Source: Microcebus murinus (lineage: Eukaryota > Chordata > Mammalia > Primates > Cheirogaleidae). Taken from it: 64,000 bases of DNA. The position numbers were made by a program, and so were the translations under genes. The stretch covers positions 83,769,001-83,833,000 of the forward strand of contig NC_134106.1 in assembly GCF_040939455.1 (NCBI RefSeq), given 5' to 3'. Below, in pieces: positions 34,548 through 45,313 of this stretch (within the stretch, counting starts at the first letter, position 1; each line of letters begins with the position of its first letter). The notes beneath the pieces were generated by a model that worked only from the letters and a program-made list of their open reading frames with translations, had not been told where the DNA came from and ran no database searches.

Positions 34548-34756
34548 ATTGCTGCCCCTTTGTGCAGTGGGGGAGCTGACGTCAGGACAGCTCACATGGT
34601 TCATTGGTGGCAGAGCCCAGATTGCAACCCAGGCTTATCCATGAGTTTTACGTGTCCCCCTGCCCCCATAGTGTGGGCGGCTCTGTGATTGCGTGGCATT
34701 CAGTCAAACAGATTTGGGGTCACTTATAAAACTGAGGCACAGGGTAAAGGGCAAAT

Positions 34757-35484
34757 GGATTAGTTTCCTAGGCTGCTGTAACAAATCGCTACAAATGAGT
34801 GGGTTAAAACAACAGAAATTTGTTCTCTCAGCCCTGGGGCTAGAATTCCAAAGCCCAGGCAGCAAGGTTGTCCCTTCTGCGGGCTCCGAGGGAGTGTCTG
34901 CCCCAGGCCTCTCTCCTGGCGGCTGGTGTCCCACGAGTCTGTCTTCACAGGGACATCTCCTTTCTATGTGTCTTCTCCTCTTACAGGAACACCGGTCACT
35001 GGACTTAGGATACGCCCTAATGTAGTATGGCTTCATCTTAACTAAAGTCATGCGTCACTTCACAACATTCTGAGAAATGCATTGTTAGGCAATTTCATCA
35101 TTGTGCAAACACAATAGAGTGTTCATATATGAATTTAGATGGCACACGTATGCTGTATGGTACATCCTACTGCTTCTGGGGTGCAAACCTGCGCAGCATG
35201 TGACTGTGCTGAATACGGTAGGCAACTGTGACACAATGGTACAATTTGTGTTTCTAAACATAGAAAAGGTACAGTAAAAATGTGGCATAAAAGATAAAAA
35301 ATGGTCCACCTGTATGGGAAGGCTCCATTAGAATCTTAGGGGATCACTGTTGTACATGTGATCTGTAGTCGACTGAAACGTCATGTGACAGGTGACTGTA
35401 ATTACATCTGCAATACCTCATTTCCAAAGAAGGCCACACGTTCCATGTAGACATGAATTCCGGGGGAAACTATTGACCCAGTGC
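34757..35484 (-). mobile_element. MLT1 LTR, minus strand, split by MER2
   Basis: 34757-35042 ('ttagtttcctaggctgctgtaac' to 'gcttcatcttaac') and 35401-35484 ('attacatctgcaatacctc' to 'ttgacccagtgca') together give the reverse complement of an MLT1 LTR. The break lies exactly at a TA. Confidence 0.88.
35045..35398 (+). mobile_element. MER2 (TcMar-Tigger non-autonomous) inserted at TA
   Basis: It starts aagtcatgcgtcac after TA (35043-35044) and ends aggtgactg before TA (35399-35400). 'tctgagaaatgcattgttagg', 'acagcatgtgactgtgctg' (interrupted reading) and 'aacatagaaaaggtacag' follow MER2. Confidence 0.92.
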
Positions 35485-36189
35485 AGTGAGGTCTGAGTAT
35501 TGCAGTCATGGAAAGACGCTGACTTAACCATCAGAGCTGTCCTCCTGGCCTTTTGCAGTCCAGAAGTGCATGGGAAGGGGGGTGAGATCCATTCATGGGA
35601 AGGGAGGGGAGATCCATTCTTCCATAGTCCTACAACAGGTATCTGCCCACCATGTGAGGTGCCCCAAGCAGTGGGATATAAGAGTGAGCCAAGCAGAGAG
35701 GTCCCTGGATGTCTGAGCTTTCTTGCCTGGTCTGTGCTTTGTCTCAGAGAGTCCAGTGCTAGTGGGACAGGTGACATGGCGCTAGCAGGAGAGCACAGGG
35801 CAGGGGCCCTTCTCAGACCTCCCGATCCTTTACGCTGATTCAGGACAGAGATGGATCATCGGCATCATGGATATTCACAGAATCCTTACCTTTCACACAA
35901 GGCTCTTACATACCTCACCCTATTTCATTCTCTCAAAAACAACCGGAAATGGTTCTGTCTTGCTGATGCCAAAAAGCAAGTCAGAAATGCAGCTGGCACT
36001 GAAACCCAGGCACTCTCCTTCTTAAACTTATGGGATTTTTCCTTTGCAGCCAGGTGAATATTGCAAAGGAGTGAGATAACCCCCAGATGCTGGGAAGTGG
36101 GAGACCATGATGAGCTGGAGGCGCAGATATTAAATACGGATTATTTGAATCCAGTTTTTAAAAACTGCTGTGTTGATGTATGCCATGCA
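35485..36189. other. No gene recognised; one short tandem duplication
   Basis: A 25-bp unit is duplicated in tandem at 35569-35593 and 35594-35618 (catgggaagggg... and catgggaaggga...). The rest is unique. Confidence 0.55.
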
Positions 36190-36605
36190 CGTGTCCTTTG
36201 CCTCAGCAGGTCAGCTTCTAGGAATTTGTCCTACAGGTATACTTGTACACGCATGAAACAGTCCAATAGTCAGCGATCGGAGACTGGTTAAATAAATGTT
36301 GGTATATCTGTATGAAGGATCAGTATGCAGCTATCAAAAACAACACAGCTTTTAATGTACTAACACAAATCTATCTCCAAAACACACGGTGATGTGAAGA
36401 GGGGATTTGCGTAGGTTTCCCTGTGCATTCACAAACTAGCTTTAAGAATATGCAAGAAACCGGTAACATTGACTGCCTCCAGGGAGGGGAACTAGGAAGC
36501 TTTTTGCAAATATCCTGTTGTAAGTTTTGATATTTGAACAATGTAAGTGCATTTCCTATTTTTAACAATTAACTAAAATACTATGTATATCAAAGAAAAC
36601 GCAGA
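36190..36605 (+). mobile_element. Old L1 3' region (L1M-like)
   Basis: 'gtcagcttctaggaatttgtcc', 'gactggttaaataaatgttgg', 'cagtatgcagctatcaaaaac' and 'ggtaacattgactgcctcc' follow the region of old L1 copies just upstream of their 3' end. The nested LTRs begin right after it. Confidence 0.7.
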
Positions 36606-36640
36606 GAGGGGGGAGTGTGGCTGTTGCGGCAATGTGTACA

Positions 36641-36935
36641 GCTAGCTGTGGGGCGCGGTGGCAACGCCATTCCAAGATGGCGCCCGCTTCCTGGTCAAAC
36701 CCTGCTGTTAGTCTGACAAACAAGTGCTCAGCACATGTGCAGAGTTTGTCTCCTCCCTTCCAAGTGCCTTATCCAATCAGACAATGCCCAGTGTACTTAC
36801 TGCCTTTATAAGCAGCCACCGAGAACGCCTTGGCGTCTCCGCATGTAACCAGTTAAGCAATCCCCATTAAAGCGCTGTCAGAAGAACTCCGGTTGCCGCG
36901 TCTTCCTTGCTGGCGAGGCGGGCGCGACAGCTAGC
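36641..36935 (+). mobile_element. Solo LTR, ERVK/IAP-like (class II), with 6-bp target duplication
   Basis: The LTR proper is 36647-36929 (283 bp), starting tgtggggcgcgg and ending gggcgcgaca, flanked by identical gctagc (36641-36646 and 36930-36935). A 6-bp duplication is typical of class II ERVs. 'ccaagatggcgcc' near the 5' end, a CCAAT box (36772-36776), a TATA-like tttataag (36805-36812), attaaa (36866-36871) and 'ctccggttgccgcg' near the 3' end resemble IAP/betaretroviral LTRs. No internal viral sequence remains, as expected after LTR-LTR recombination. Confidence 0.88.
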
Positions 36936-37123
36936 GTTACAGCTCTTAATCGTTTGACTGGGGAAAGAACCAGGAGGCACACGAAGAGTCAGAGAGCAGC
37001 CTTTATTCTTCTACAGCAGGCTCAGCACACCTAGTGTTACAGCTCTCTTTGTGTTTTCCAATCTTCTGCCCCTTCTGCCCTTTCTGCTCCTGCTTTTATA
37101 CCCTTGGTAGGGCTCAAAAAGCG

Positions 37124-37206
37124 TCCAATCAACTACAAGCTTTAACATCCAATCAACAACAAGCTTTAACATCCAATCAACAACAGGCTTTAACATCCAA
37201 TCAACA
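37124..37206 (-). promoter_or_regulatory. 24-bp tandem repeats with CCAAT boxes in LTR U3
   Basis: Three full copies of a 24-bp unit (starting tccaatcaac, ending ctttaaca) at 37124-37147, 37148-37171 and 37172-37195, plus a partial fourth to about 37206, and another ccaatcagg near 37230. They lie about 30-130 bp upstream of the minus-strand TATA box, the usual place of LTR enhancer repeats. CCAAT boxes are the known NF-Y target; use here is inferred. Confidence 0.8.
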
Positions 37207-37879
37207 GTGGGATTCAAAAATTACCCAATCAGGATCACGCAAGCAGGGTGACCAGAAACAGGCAGCGGCACATGGGCCTGGGGGCATTCCGGCACACTGG
37301 GGCCCAGGCGGCTCTCTGCCACGGGGCCTGGCCTAGCAGTGTGCCCTCCAACTGGCCACGCGCAGCTACGGGGAGGTGGCAAGCGGCCGAGTCCCGGAGC
37401 CCGACGTTTTCTGTATCATGGCTGCAGTTCTGTGATCCCTTCCCTGGGGCCCAGGCTGGGTGTCATGGTTCCCCTGTGCCTCCACTCAAGCTTCCCCTGT
37501 GCCTCCTGCCTGCCTGGCATGCCACTGGGAGCGTCAAATGTGTAGTTCGTTGACTCAAATCATTTTATTCTTCCAGCTTTGCAGGGCAGCACTTGAGGTT
37601 GCTCGGGCCCAACAGTGGGCTCATTATTTGTTCAGCGCTGCAACTCCTCCTGGGCTCTCTCTGAATGGCCTTCCCATCCTCCCCACCACCCAAGGTCAAA
37701 GCCCAGTTTCCTCTGGTCTTTCTCTCTCTCACTGTACTTCCTCTCTCTGCCCTGTCCCTGTGCCCCGGCACACCCACATGGATTCCTCATCCGTCCCCCA
37801 GTTCTGCCCAGTCTGCTCTGTAACTGCTGCTGAAACTCCCTCCCGTCCACCCTGCCCAGCCTAGAGGAGGGTCTTGTTA

Positions 37880-38160
37880 TCTCTCATTTATGCCACTGCC
37901 CTGGACTCTTGACACCTCCTTGTCATCCCCTTTTCTTGCCTATAGACCATTCTACTGTCTTCTTCTGGGATTATCTAAAGACACAAATCCCACCCTGTCA
38001 TTTCTCCGCTCAAAAGTCCATTGGCTCCCCGACAAGAGCTGAACTTCTCCAGAATGGCACATGGGGACTTTCATAGCTGGCACCGGCCTGCCTTCCCCTC
38101 GAGCCCTCCCTCCGATGCCCACTTTCATGTCTCCTTCCCTCCTCACGAGGCTTCTCGACC
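37880..38160 (+). mobile_element. L2-like LINE 3' fragment
   Basis: 'ctcaaaagtccattggctcc', 'gacaagagctgaacttctcc', 'tggcacatggggactttcatag' and 'ggcctgccttcccctcgagcc' resemble the familiar L2-type 3' consensus. Confidence 0.55.
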
Positions 38161-40904
38161 TGGTATACAGCAGGCAGGGCCAGGCCTAGCTCTTAGGGGA
38201 CTGGAAACTCTCACAGTTTGGGGCAGGGAAGGGCTTCCTCGAGAAAATGCATGCAAAAGTACTTATACAAAGTCATGCATGAAATTAAATGGGTATTTAC
38301 AACAGAAACATTGTAACAGATTATACACTTTTAAAAGCCTTGGGATGCCCAGAAAATGAGATAACATTTTCACTAATTAACTATATGATACACCTTTCTG
38401 CTGCACACTCTGATAACCTCGTTATGTGGCCCTGATTCCTCATTGCCTTCTCTACACAGAGAAAGAAGAGAATTCCATCTTTCCGAAGCATGGTTGATTG
38501 AAAATCCCTTTCGTTACTGATGGTTGAGATGCGTCAACTGCGACCTCCGGCAGGCGGGTTGGCTGTCCGCGGTGCTGCTGTGGGCTTGGGCTCCACAGAC
38601 ACAGGGACGTGGCTCAGTTTGATTTTGTGCAATTCCCATAAAAAAAGGAAAAAGACCGCAAAAGGTGTGTTTGCCGTGGTACGGGCTGCGTTTTTCCCCG
38701 GTGGTCAGTAACGCTATGCTTGTGGTGGCCAGTGACGCACTGAAAAGAGGGAGCAGACCCGCCAGAGGGGCCCAGAAGCCACGGCTGGGAGCCAGGCTCT
38801 GGTTCCCAGGGTGGGAGGAGGGACAGGTCGGTGGCAGAGCCGGTGTCTCCAAAGTGGGACGACAGGCAACAGGCAGTGGCTAGCAGGGCCCTCCTTGCTG
38901 GAGAAGCCTGTCTTCCGTGGGAAAGCAGCGTGGCCGAGCAAGCTCCCTACCTTCTGGAGCTCTGCTGAAGAGAGGTGAGGACACTTGCCTGACACTGTGC
39001 TGTGACGTTCGGTGACAGAGCACATGCGTGGCACCTGGCCCAGGTGGGCCCATGCTGGGGAATCATATGACAGAGACTCCACCTGCTGTCCTCCCCACGG
39101 GAACCGGTACGGTCTTCCCAGGTCCACCCCGGAAGCCCACCCGCCTTGCTTGTCCAGACCGTGTCCTGAGGTACAGCAGGGACAAGACAGTGGCAGGAAA
39201 CTCTTCAGCCCTCCCCGTGTTCAGCAATACTCCCAGAGGAGAGAAGCCCTCAACATATTTGATTAAGGTTCCAATTGTGTGAGTTTCTGGCTGGAGCCTT
39301 AAGGCCTTCAGTGGAAGTGTTGACAGGCCTCCCAGGGCTTCTGCATTATGAAACTGAGACAGCCATTCACACACCTGTCCCAGGTCTGGTTGCTACGAAT
39401 AGGCAAGTCAGAAGACATTATTTTTATGAAACATAATCCCTCAACCACTTGCCTCTCTAGATTGCAAAAGCATATATTTGTTGTTAAAGTAACCTTGAAA
39501 GATTAGTCCAACTCATTTGTGTTTCAGGTGAAAAAACTAACCTATACCTGCAACCAAAAATGAGCCCCAAAGAGCCTTATTTCTATAGGACCCTGTGCTT
39601 CCTTAGGGATAATTATGATTTGCTATAAAGATCTCCCACATAATAACTATGCATTTAAATAAGAATCTTCTAGAGAAATGTCAGGGCCCAACAGGCCACT
39701 TGAGCACATGGGGCTCTTAGACAGGTCAGCAAGAGACTTATTTCCCACTTTGTGGGTGTGGCTGGCACTGGTCCCAATACCTTGGGAACCCAACAAGTTC
39801 CCCAACAGGGCAGTCACCTGTCTACCCGTTTCTGACACACCCCAAAAAGGAACAGGAGCCTAGAATATGAACAAAAGTCATTCAGTATTGAAAAAGACAC
39901 CAGGGAAAGAGAGATGCCTGTGGTGAGGTCCCAGCATAAGGTTCCACCAAATGACAAGGGCTCAGGCCAGATGTCCCCAGTGCCAGGTGTTTTTCCAGCT
40001 TGGCCTCTGCAGCAGGCACAGCAGCTGTGAGGCAGAAATGGCAAGGCCATTGTTAAAGAGCTCTGTCTCACGCCTTTGTGACAGAACCCCCTGGGCGGGA
40101 TGTCTTCCTATCTCCTCAGCCCCCAGAGCTGGGGAGGCTGCAGGCGAACAGGCTGTACCGAGGTCCACAGCATGTGGCCTATTGGAGCCTGGGACTGAAC
40201 CCAATCCCTGGATTTATCAGGGCATGGAGGGTTTGGGACTGAGTGTTCCAAGAGGGACAAAGGGAGGGCAGGTGGCTCTCTGAGACAAGTGGCGGCTGGT
40301 TTGCTGTCCTTGCTCATGTCTGCCAGAACAGACTCTTCCCACCCAGCAAGCTTAGGTGGGCGGGCCTGGCAGGTGTGAGCTGCCTCTTCCCACTGCCCTG
40401 CCCCAGCCTGGGCCCCCGCCTCTTCTTTCAGGCAGGGAAGGCTTTGTTCTCACCTGTCCCTGCCTTCCCCACTTTCTTCCTCCCCTTGTTTCTGAAAGAG
40501 ATAAGACAAGAGCCTGGCACAGGTCCAGGGAAAGCCCTGCACTAATCATTGGAACAGTGAAATGGGGCCTGGGGGTATAAAATCTTGGCCCTATACCTAG
40601 GAACTTATTGAGTCCAAAGATTGCAATGACAACAACACAGTGGGCGAGTAAGGCTGAGAGTCACAGGGTGGTGAGATGGCCTTGCCCGCTGGCCCCAGAG
40701 CTGTTCTACAGGGAGGATCTGCAATGTACATGAGGGTGGCTCTGTCTTGCTGAGGTGCTGGACCAGGAGGTAGAAGCCATGGCCACTAACTAATAAGGCA
40801 GCTGAGACTGGCCCTGAGCCACCAGCTGAGCCATCTTCCCTGCAGCGTGCAGGAAGGGTGCACAACAGTCTCCAATGGAGGGGGGTACTGGTCTGGAGGG
40901 TCCA

Positions 40905-41015
40905 GAGGCCTCAGGTCTCTTCCTTGCTCACCAACAATAGTGGCATCTCGAGCATTCACTTAGCCTCCTTCTCCATAAAATCATAGTGAGATGGTCTCTA
41001 AGGCTTTCTGGTTCC
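40905..41015 (+). mobile_element. MIR fragment (weak)
   Basis: 'cttagcctccttctccataaaatc' then 'gagatggtctctaaggc' resembles the MIR core. Confidence 0.45.
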
Positions 41016-41540
41016 GAAACGCTAGGACCCTTGGTTGAGGTAATGTGCAGGAATGCTGCAAACCATTGCATGTTTGCAAGGCATTATTGTGTTATTGCTA
41101 CCTCTGGCAATAAAGAGGTAGCAATAGGAAGTGGTATAGGAAGTGGAATTTGAACTTGGCCTTGAAGGAAGAGTAGAGCTCAGGTTGATGGCACCGAGTG
41201 TAAAGGGCATGACAAGAAAGCTGGAAAAGAAGGAGAAGGGAGAAGGCCACAAGTGGGGGTTCTGGCTAGGGGACAAGCTGGTGGGTCTCAGGTGGCCATG
41301 ATGGGAGGCTCCGGCTCGTCAATGCTCCCACCCAAGGCAGGGGCTCAGGAAGGAGGCCCACCTCCTGCAAATGCCTCCAGGACCTGAGCCAAGGCCACAT
41401 AGACCACACCTCCAGTGGCTAAGTCCCCTCCACAAACCTGTGAGCATCACGGCTTGTTCTTGCTGTAAAGGGAACTGGAAAGCAGGCTGAGATCCAATCC
41501 CACCCTCTCTTCCCAAAGGAAGTTCAAGAAGGGATTGTGA

Positions 41541-41915
41541 TTTTTTTTTTTTTTTTTTTTGTTGACTATACTTGTGAGTTTTATGCTCACGTTGAGCCCT
41601 CATCCAAGTATGCCAAAGGCTCCTTCTTTCCGATGCCCCTTCTCTGGACGGGGAGCTGGCCATGGCATAAGTGACAACTTTTACAAAAGTTGATTTTTAA
41701 GTTTTTGGCACATGGCACTGAAACTCTGCAGGCCTCATTGGCATTAAGGAAGTCACAGACTGCACAGCTGACGCTGCGTTTGAAGTTGTCGCTGCAAGGG
41801 GAAGCTGTCTTGGGTGTGGGAGGTAGCTGCATTTAATTATCATTCACAGACACTCCTCAAAACTGTGTCTGGATGCTTCAGCTATTATTCTAGTTGCTTC
41901 TAAAATAGAGTCTTG
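41541..41915 (-). pseudogene. Poly(A)-tailed retrocopy of unknown parent, minus strand
   Basis: A run of 20 T at 41541-41560 is the A tail of a minus-strand retrocopy. On that strand a 81-residue frame (41832-41587) ends about 30 bases before the tail and is unusually Cys-rich (pattern CAVC, then CRVSVPC, then CKSCHLC). Short matching text near both ends (ttgtgat at 41535 and 41916) suggests a degraded target duplication. I do not recognise the parent gene. The frame may be chance coding of a UTR-derived retrocopy. Confidence 0.5.
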
Positions 41916-44225
41916 TGATTATTTTGCGTGTGTGCGCACGCATGGCCCACAAGGACGTCTATCTTGTTTTTGGGGCGTTGGTTTATCTAAAGAAATTTAC
42001 AGAGCTCAATGGAAAAGGAAAGGCTCTCTTCCCGGGAGCTGAGCGTGTCCTTGGTGGAGAGGAGTGGGGACTGTGTTTGGGGCATCTCTGGGTGGTCACC
42101 ACCCACCTTATATCAACCCCATCCAGGGGGCCCAGTCTTTAGATTGTCATCCCTAGAGAGGAAGCGGCATCACTGTCATTCTTCCCAAGATTGCTCAGGC
42201 CCCTCGGCCACCAAGCTCCTGAGCTGTTTAAGCTGGTGCAATGTTGTCCCGCCTTGCTCAGGGAGCTCACGCAGAGGTTCCACCAACTGGGGAGGAGCAA
42301 GGTAGGGTCTAAATGGACCCATTCTGTTTAGGCTACTCCTCCCTGACATCAACCTACAGTTGACATCGGCTGTGCGCAAAGGGGCCACCAATCTCAGGTG
42401 GTGACACAGTGGAGTAGGTGGGTGGGTGTCAGCATGTACGCAGGAGTGAAAACGTGAAGGATACATTCCCGGGGCGTCTTGGCAACACCAGGATGCAAAC
42501 GACTGTGCAGTAATGTTTCCAGGGTTCTCAGAACAGGGACAGGGGCAGACTGTGGACACTAGCACCAAGTCCCCTCTGTCACAGGAATAGTAGTTTAAAG
42601 GATGTTTCCCATGATGTCATCCTCATTTAAAACCAGTGTGGAAACACAGTGAAAATGGTTTAAACTAAGAAAGCAACATGAAAAGAAAGAGTGAAAAGAA
42701 AGAGTTCTGAGTCCCAACAATGTGGCCCTGCTCCCTCCAAATCGAGAACTGAGAAAGAAACGCAAGAGGGACGCAGGCCTAAGAGCAGCTCAGGATTCCC
42801 TCTGCACCTTGGCCTTATGCGGTTGGTTAAGAGAATCTGAGAGCTTGTCATTGGAGCACGTGCCTAATTCCTAACCTGCGCAGAACCTATGTCCTCTAAG
42901 AATGGCCTCATAGAAGGGGTCACAGTATGCACAAGCCTCATCATCAAATAGTCCAACTTGGTTAGTTTATTATCAGTGTTCATATTGGGATCTGGGGACT
43001 GTCAAGAAAAGCAGATCCATGAGGGGTGTTTCATAGGATCCCAGCGCCAGGGAAAAGCATTCCCGGTGCCACGTCGTCTATCCCTTTCTTGGGGCCTTCG
43101 ATCAGAGCAAGAGCAAGGGACCAACTGCTACTCAGAGGCCAAAGCCCTGCCCCCTCTCCCTGCCTCGGCCTCCCTGCTCTGTGACAGGCCTCCACGCTGG
43201 AAAGTTCTACCAGCTGAATAATCCGATTAAGTTGCCTCCAGCCAGCCGTGCTTGAAGTGAGAGCATATTGCCTGGGAAAAAGTGAATGAACGACTCCATT
43301 GGCAGCCACCAGAGCATTGGCACCAGTCAGCCAGCCGGAATGGCTGGGCTTGGAATGGGACGGACAGGGCTGCCCTGGGGCCCAGGACCGAGCATGGGCA
43401 GCTGCTGAGATGAAGGGAGGGAAGGGCCTGAAGCTGCAGCCAGCAGTCCAGTGTGCATGCTCAGGACCCTGGTGACAGCTAGAACAGGCTGCTGCTAACG
43501 GAGAATGTGCTGGAAACAGACTCACCTACTTTATAATTTTGCCTAGAGCCAGCCCTGTATTTAACTTTCCCAGAAATGAAACTGTCAGCAAACCAGGGAA
43601 GGGCTGTTCGTTATTTGCTAGGGTTTGCAAAAGCCCAGGTGGTTGCTGCTGGCCCTTTTGCCCTGCACATCACCTCCCCTCTCGGGTGCTTAGGTGGGAC
43701 CTGCAGTCAGGGCAGCTGGAGCCCTGCGCGTCTGACTCAAGGTTAGGAAGGACCAGGCAGAGTTTCACCGTCTAGACTGTCTGAGCAATTCAGCACATTC
43801 CTGAAGATGCAAAAGCCTCTGTAGTTACTACCTTTTAGGATGCATTTAGACCTCAGTGAGCCTTTTACTGTTTAGAATTCTACTAACATTTCTTTGCATT
43901 CTTATTTAATTTTTTTAAAGGGGAAAGAGGAGAAACCATCTGCCAGCATCTCATGCTGCAAGCAAGAGAGGCTAGATTCGTTTTTGCTCCTGTAAAACTC
44001 CCTTCACAGGCACCTTCAGCTCCCCAACCACAGCCCCAATGCCTTACACTCTTTATTTAAAGCTTCGCCCTCCAGAAAAGTTTCAAGAAGCTAAAACAAA
44101 ACAAGAAATAAAACCCCCCTAAAAGTGAAATGGCCGACCTGGGTGTGGCCTGACCATACCCCTTCTGAGCTGTGCAGCACCCTCCACCCTAACTGGCCTC
44201 TTGGAGTTCAGTTTCCTCATGTATA
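41916..44225. other. No gene recognised; unique sequence
   Basis: A short alternating purine-pyrimidine palindrome (tgcgtgtgtgcgcacgca) lies near 41925-41942. A 14-bp unit (aaaagaaagagtg-type) is duplicated near 42677-42705. A frame of 164 residues on minus (43031-43525) has no recognisable domain. Part of a MIR may lie at 44190-44235, just before the Alu. Confidence 0.5.
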
Positions 44226-44226
44226 A

Positions 44227-44587
<361 letters not shown>

Positions 44588-45313
44588 ATCCAGATGCACC
44601 CTACATTTTCTTGAAGCTTTGACATTTTTTGATTCCAAAATCTTGAGAATACGGTAGTTTCAGATCCCTGACCATTGCCAAATAACGAGATCTGTCCTCA
44701 ACTCTACTGAAATGAGCTTCTGGAACCATGTTATTCCTTCAATTCAAAGCATCCAAAATCTGTAGGACAGCACCTGACGTATCTTCTTTAATGATATATA
44801 ATTTACATAATCTTTACAAGTCTTCTAATCACTCTAATATGAACTCTAGAAATATAGTAGCTACTAAGCCACACTCAGGGAAAGACCCAGCTGCAATCCC
44901 TCCATACACACAAAGGAAGCAAGAGAACAAAAATACAGTAAGGAGGTTTATAAATCTCTCTAGAGATTGCAAAAAGGTAAACAAACATGAGAGAAATTTC
45001 CTCTAACTTACTCTACAACAGACTTGAGCAAATGGATGCTTCCCCCACAAAGCAGAGATGTAAAAAGTTTATCCCTTCATCGTGAGAATAGACAGTATGA
45101 GCATAGTCAATGGACAGGTTACCAAAGAGGATGCTTTATGCATTTTTTTTCTTCCATTCCTGGTCTAGCTTCCAGGGTGTGTTTTATGAAACACAGCACT
45201 TACCAGTTAGTTATATAGAGATTATAAGTATAGACTGCCTGGAATCAATGTGTTAAGCCTCTGAATGTGATAGGAAATAATTCTGTACCAAATGGCAAAT
45301 ATAAGTTGTAGGG
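44588..45313. other. No feature recognised
   Basis: AT-rich unique sequence. A frame of 92 residues at 44728-45006 has no recognisable product. Confidence 0.5.

Larger units (their letters stand above)
36622..37418 (-). mobile_element. Solo LTR of an ERV (class I-like), minus strand, holding a nested LTR
   Basis: On the minus strand the LTR would run from tgatacagaaaacg (37418) to gccgcaaca (36622), with 4-bp flanks tggc on both sides (36618-36621 and 37419-37422). Seen on that strand: CCAAT-type repeats (37124-37206), a TATAAAA box (37092-37100), then AATAAA (37002-37007) about 90 bp later, the order expected for U3-R-U5. Without the nested LTR and its 6-bp duplication it is about 508 bp. 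No viral coding sequence is attached. The boundaries rest on the short flanks, so they are moderately sure. Confidence 0.72.
37419..41540. other. No gene recognised; GC-moderate unique sequence with L2 and MIR relics
   Basis: Open frames of 60-137 residues overlap in all directions without recognisable domains (for example 37460-37864 plus and 38714-39127 minus). L2-like and MIR pieces are listed separately. No exon is supported. Confidence 0.5.

Noticed and set aside
33931..34604. Long His/Thr-rich and Cys/Val-rich frames (up to 153 residues)
   Set aside because: They are translations of the TG-rich array and have no information beyond the repeat.
36641..37418. A complete provirus between the two LTRs
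   Set aside because: The two LTRs belong to different families and orientations, one nested in the other; no gag, pol or env sequence is present.
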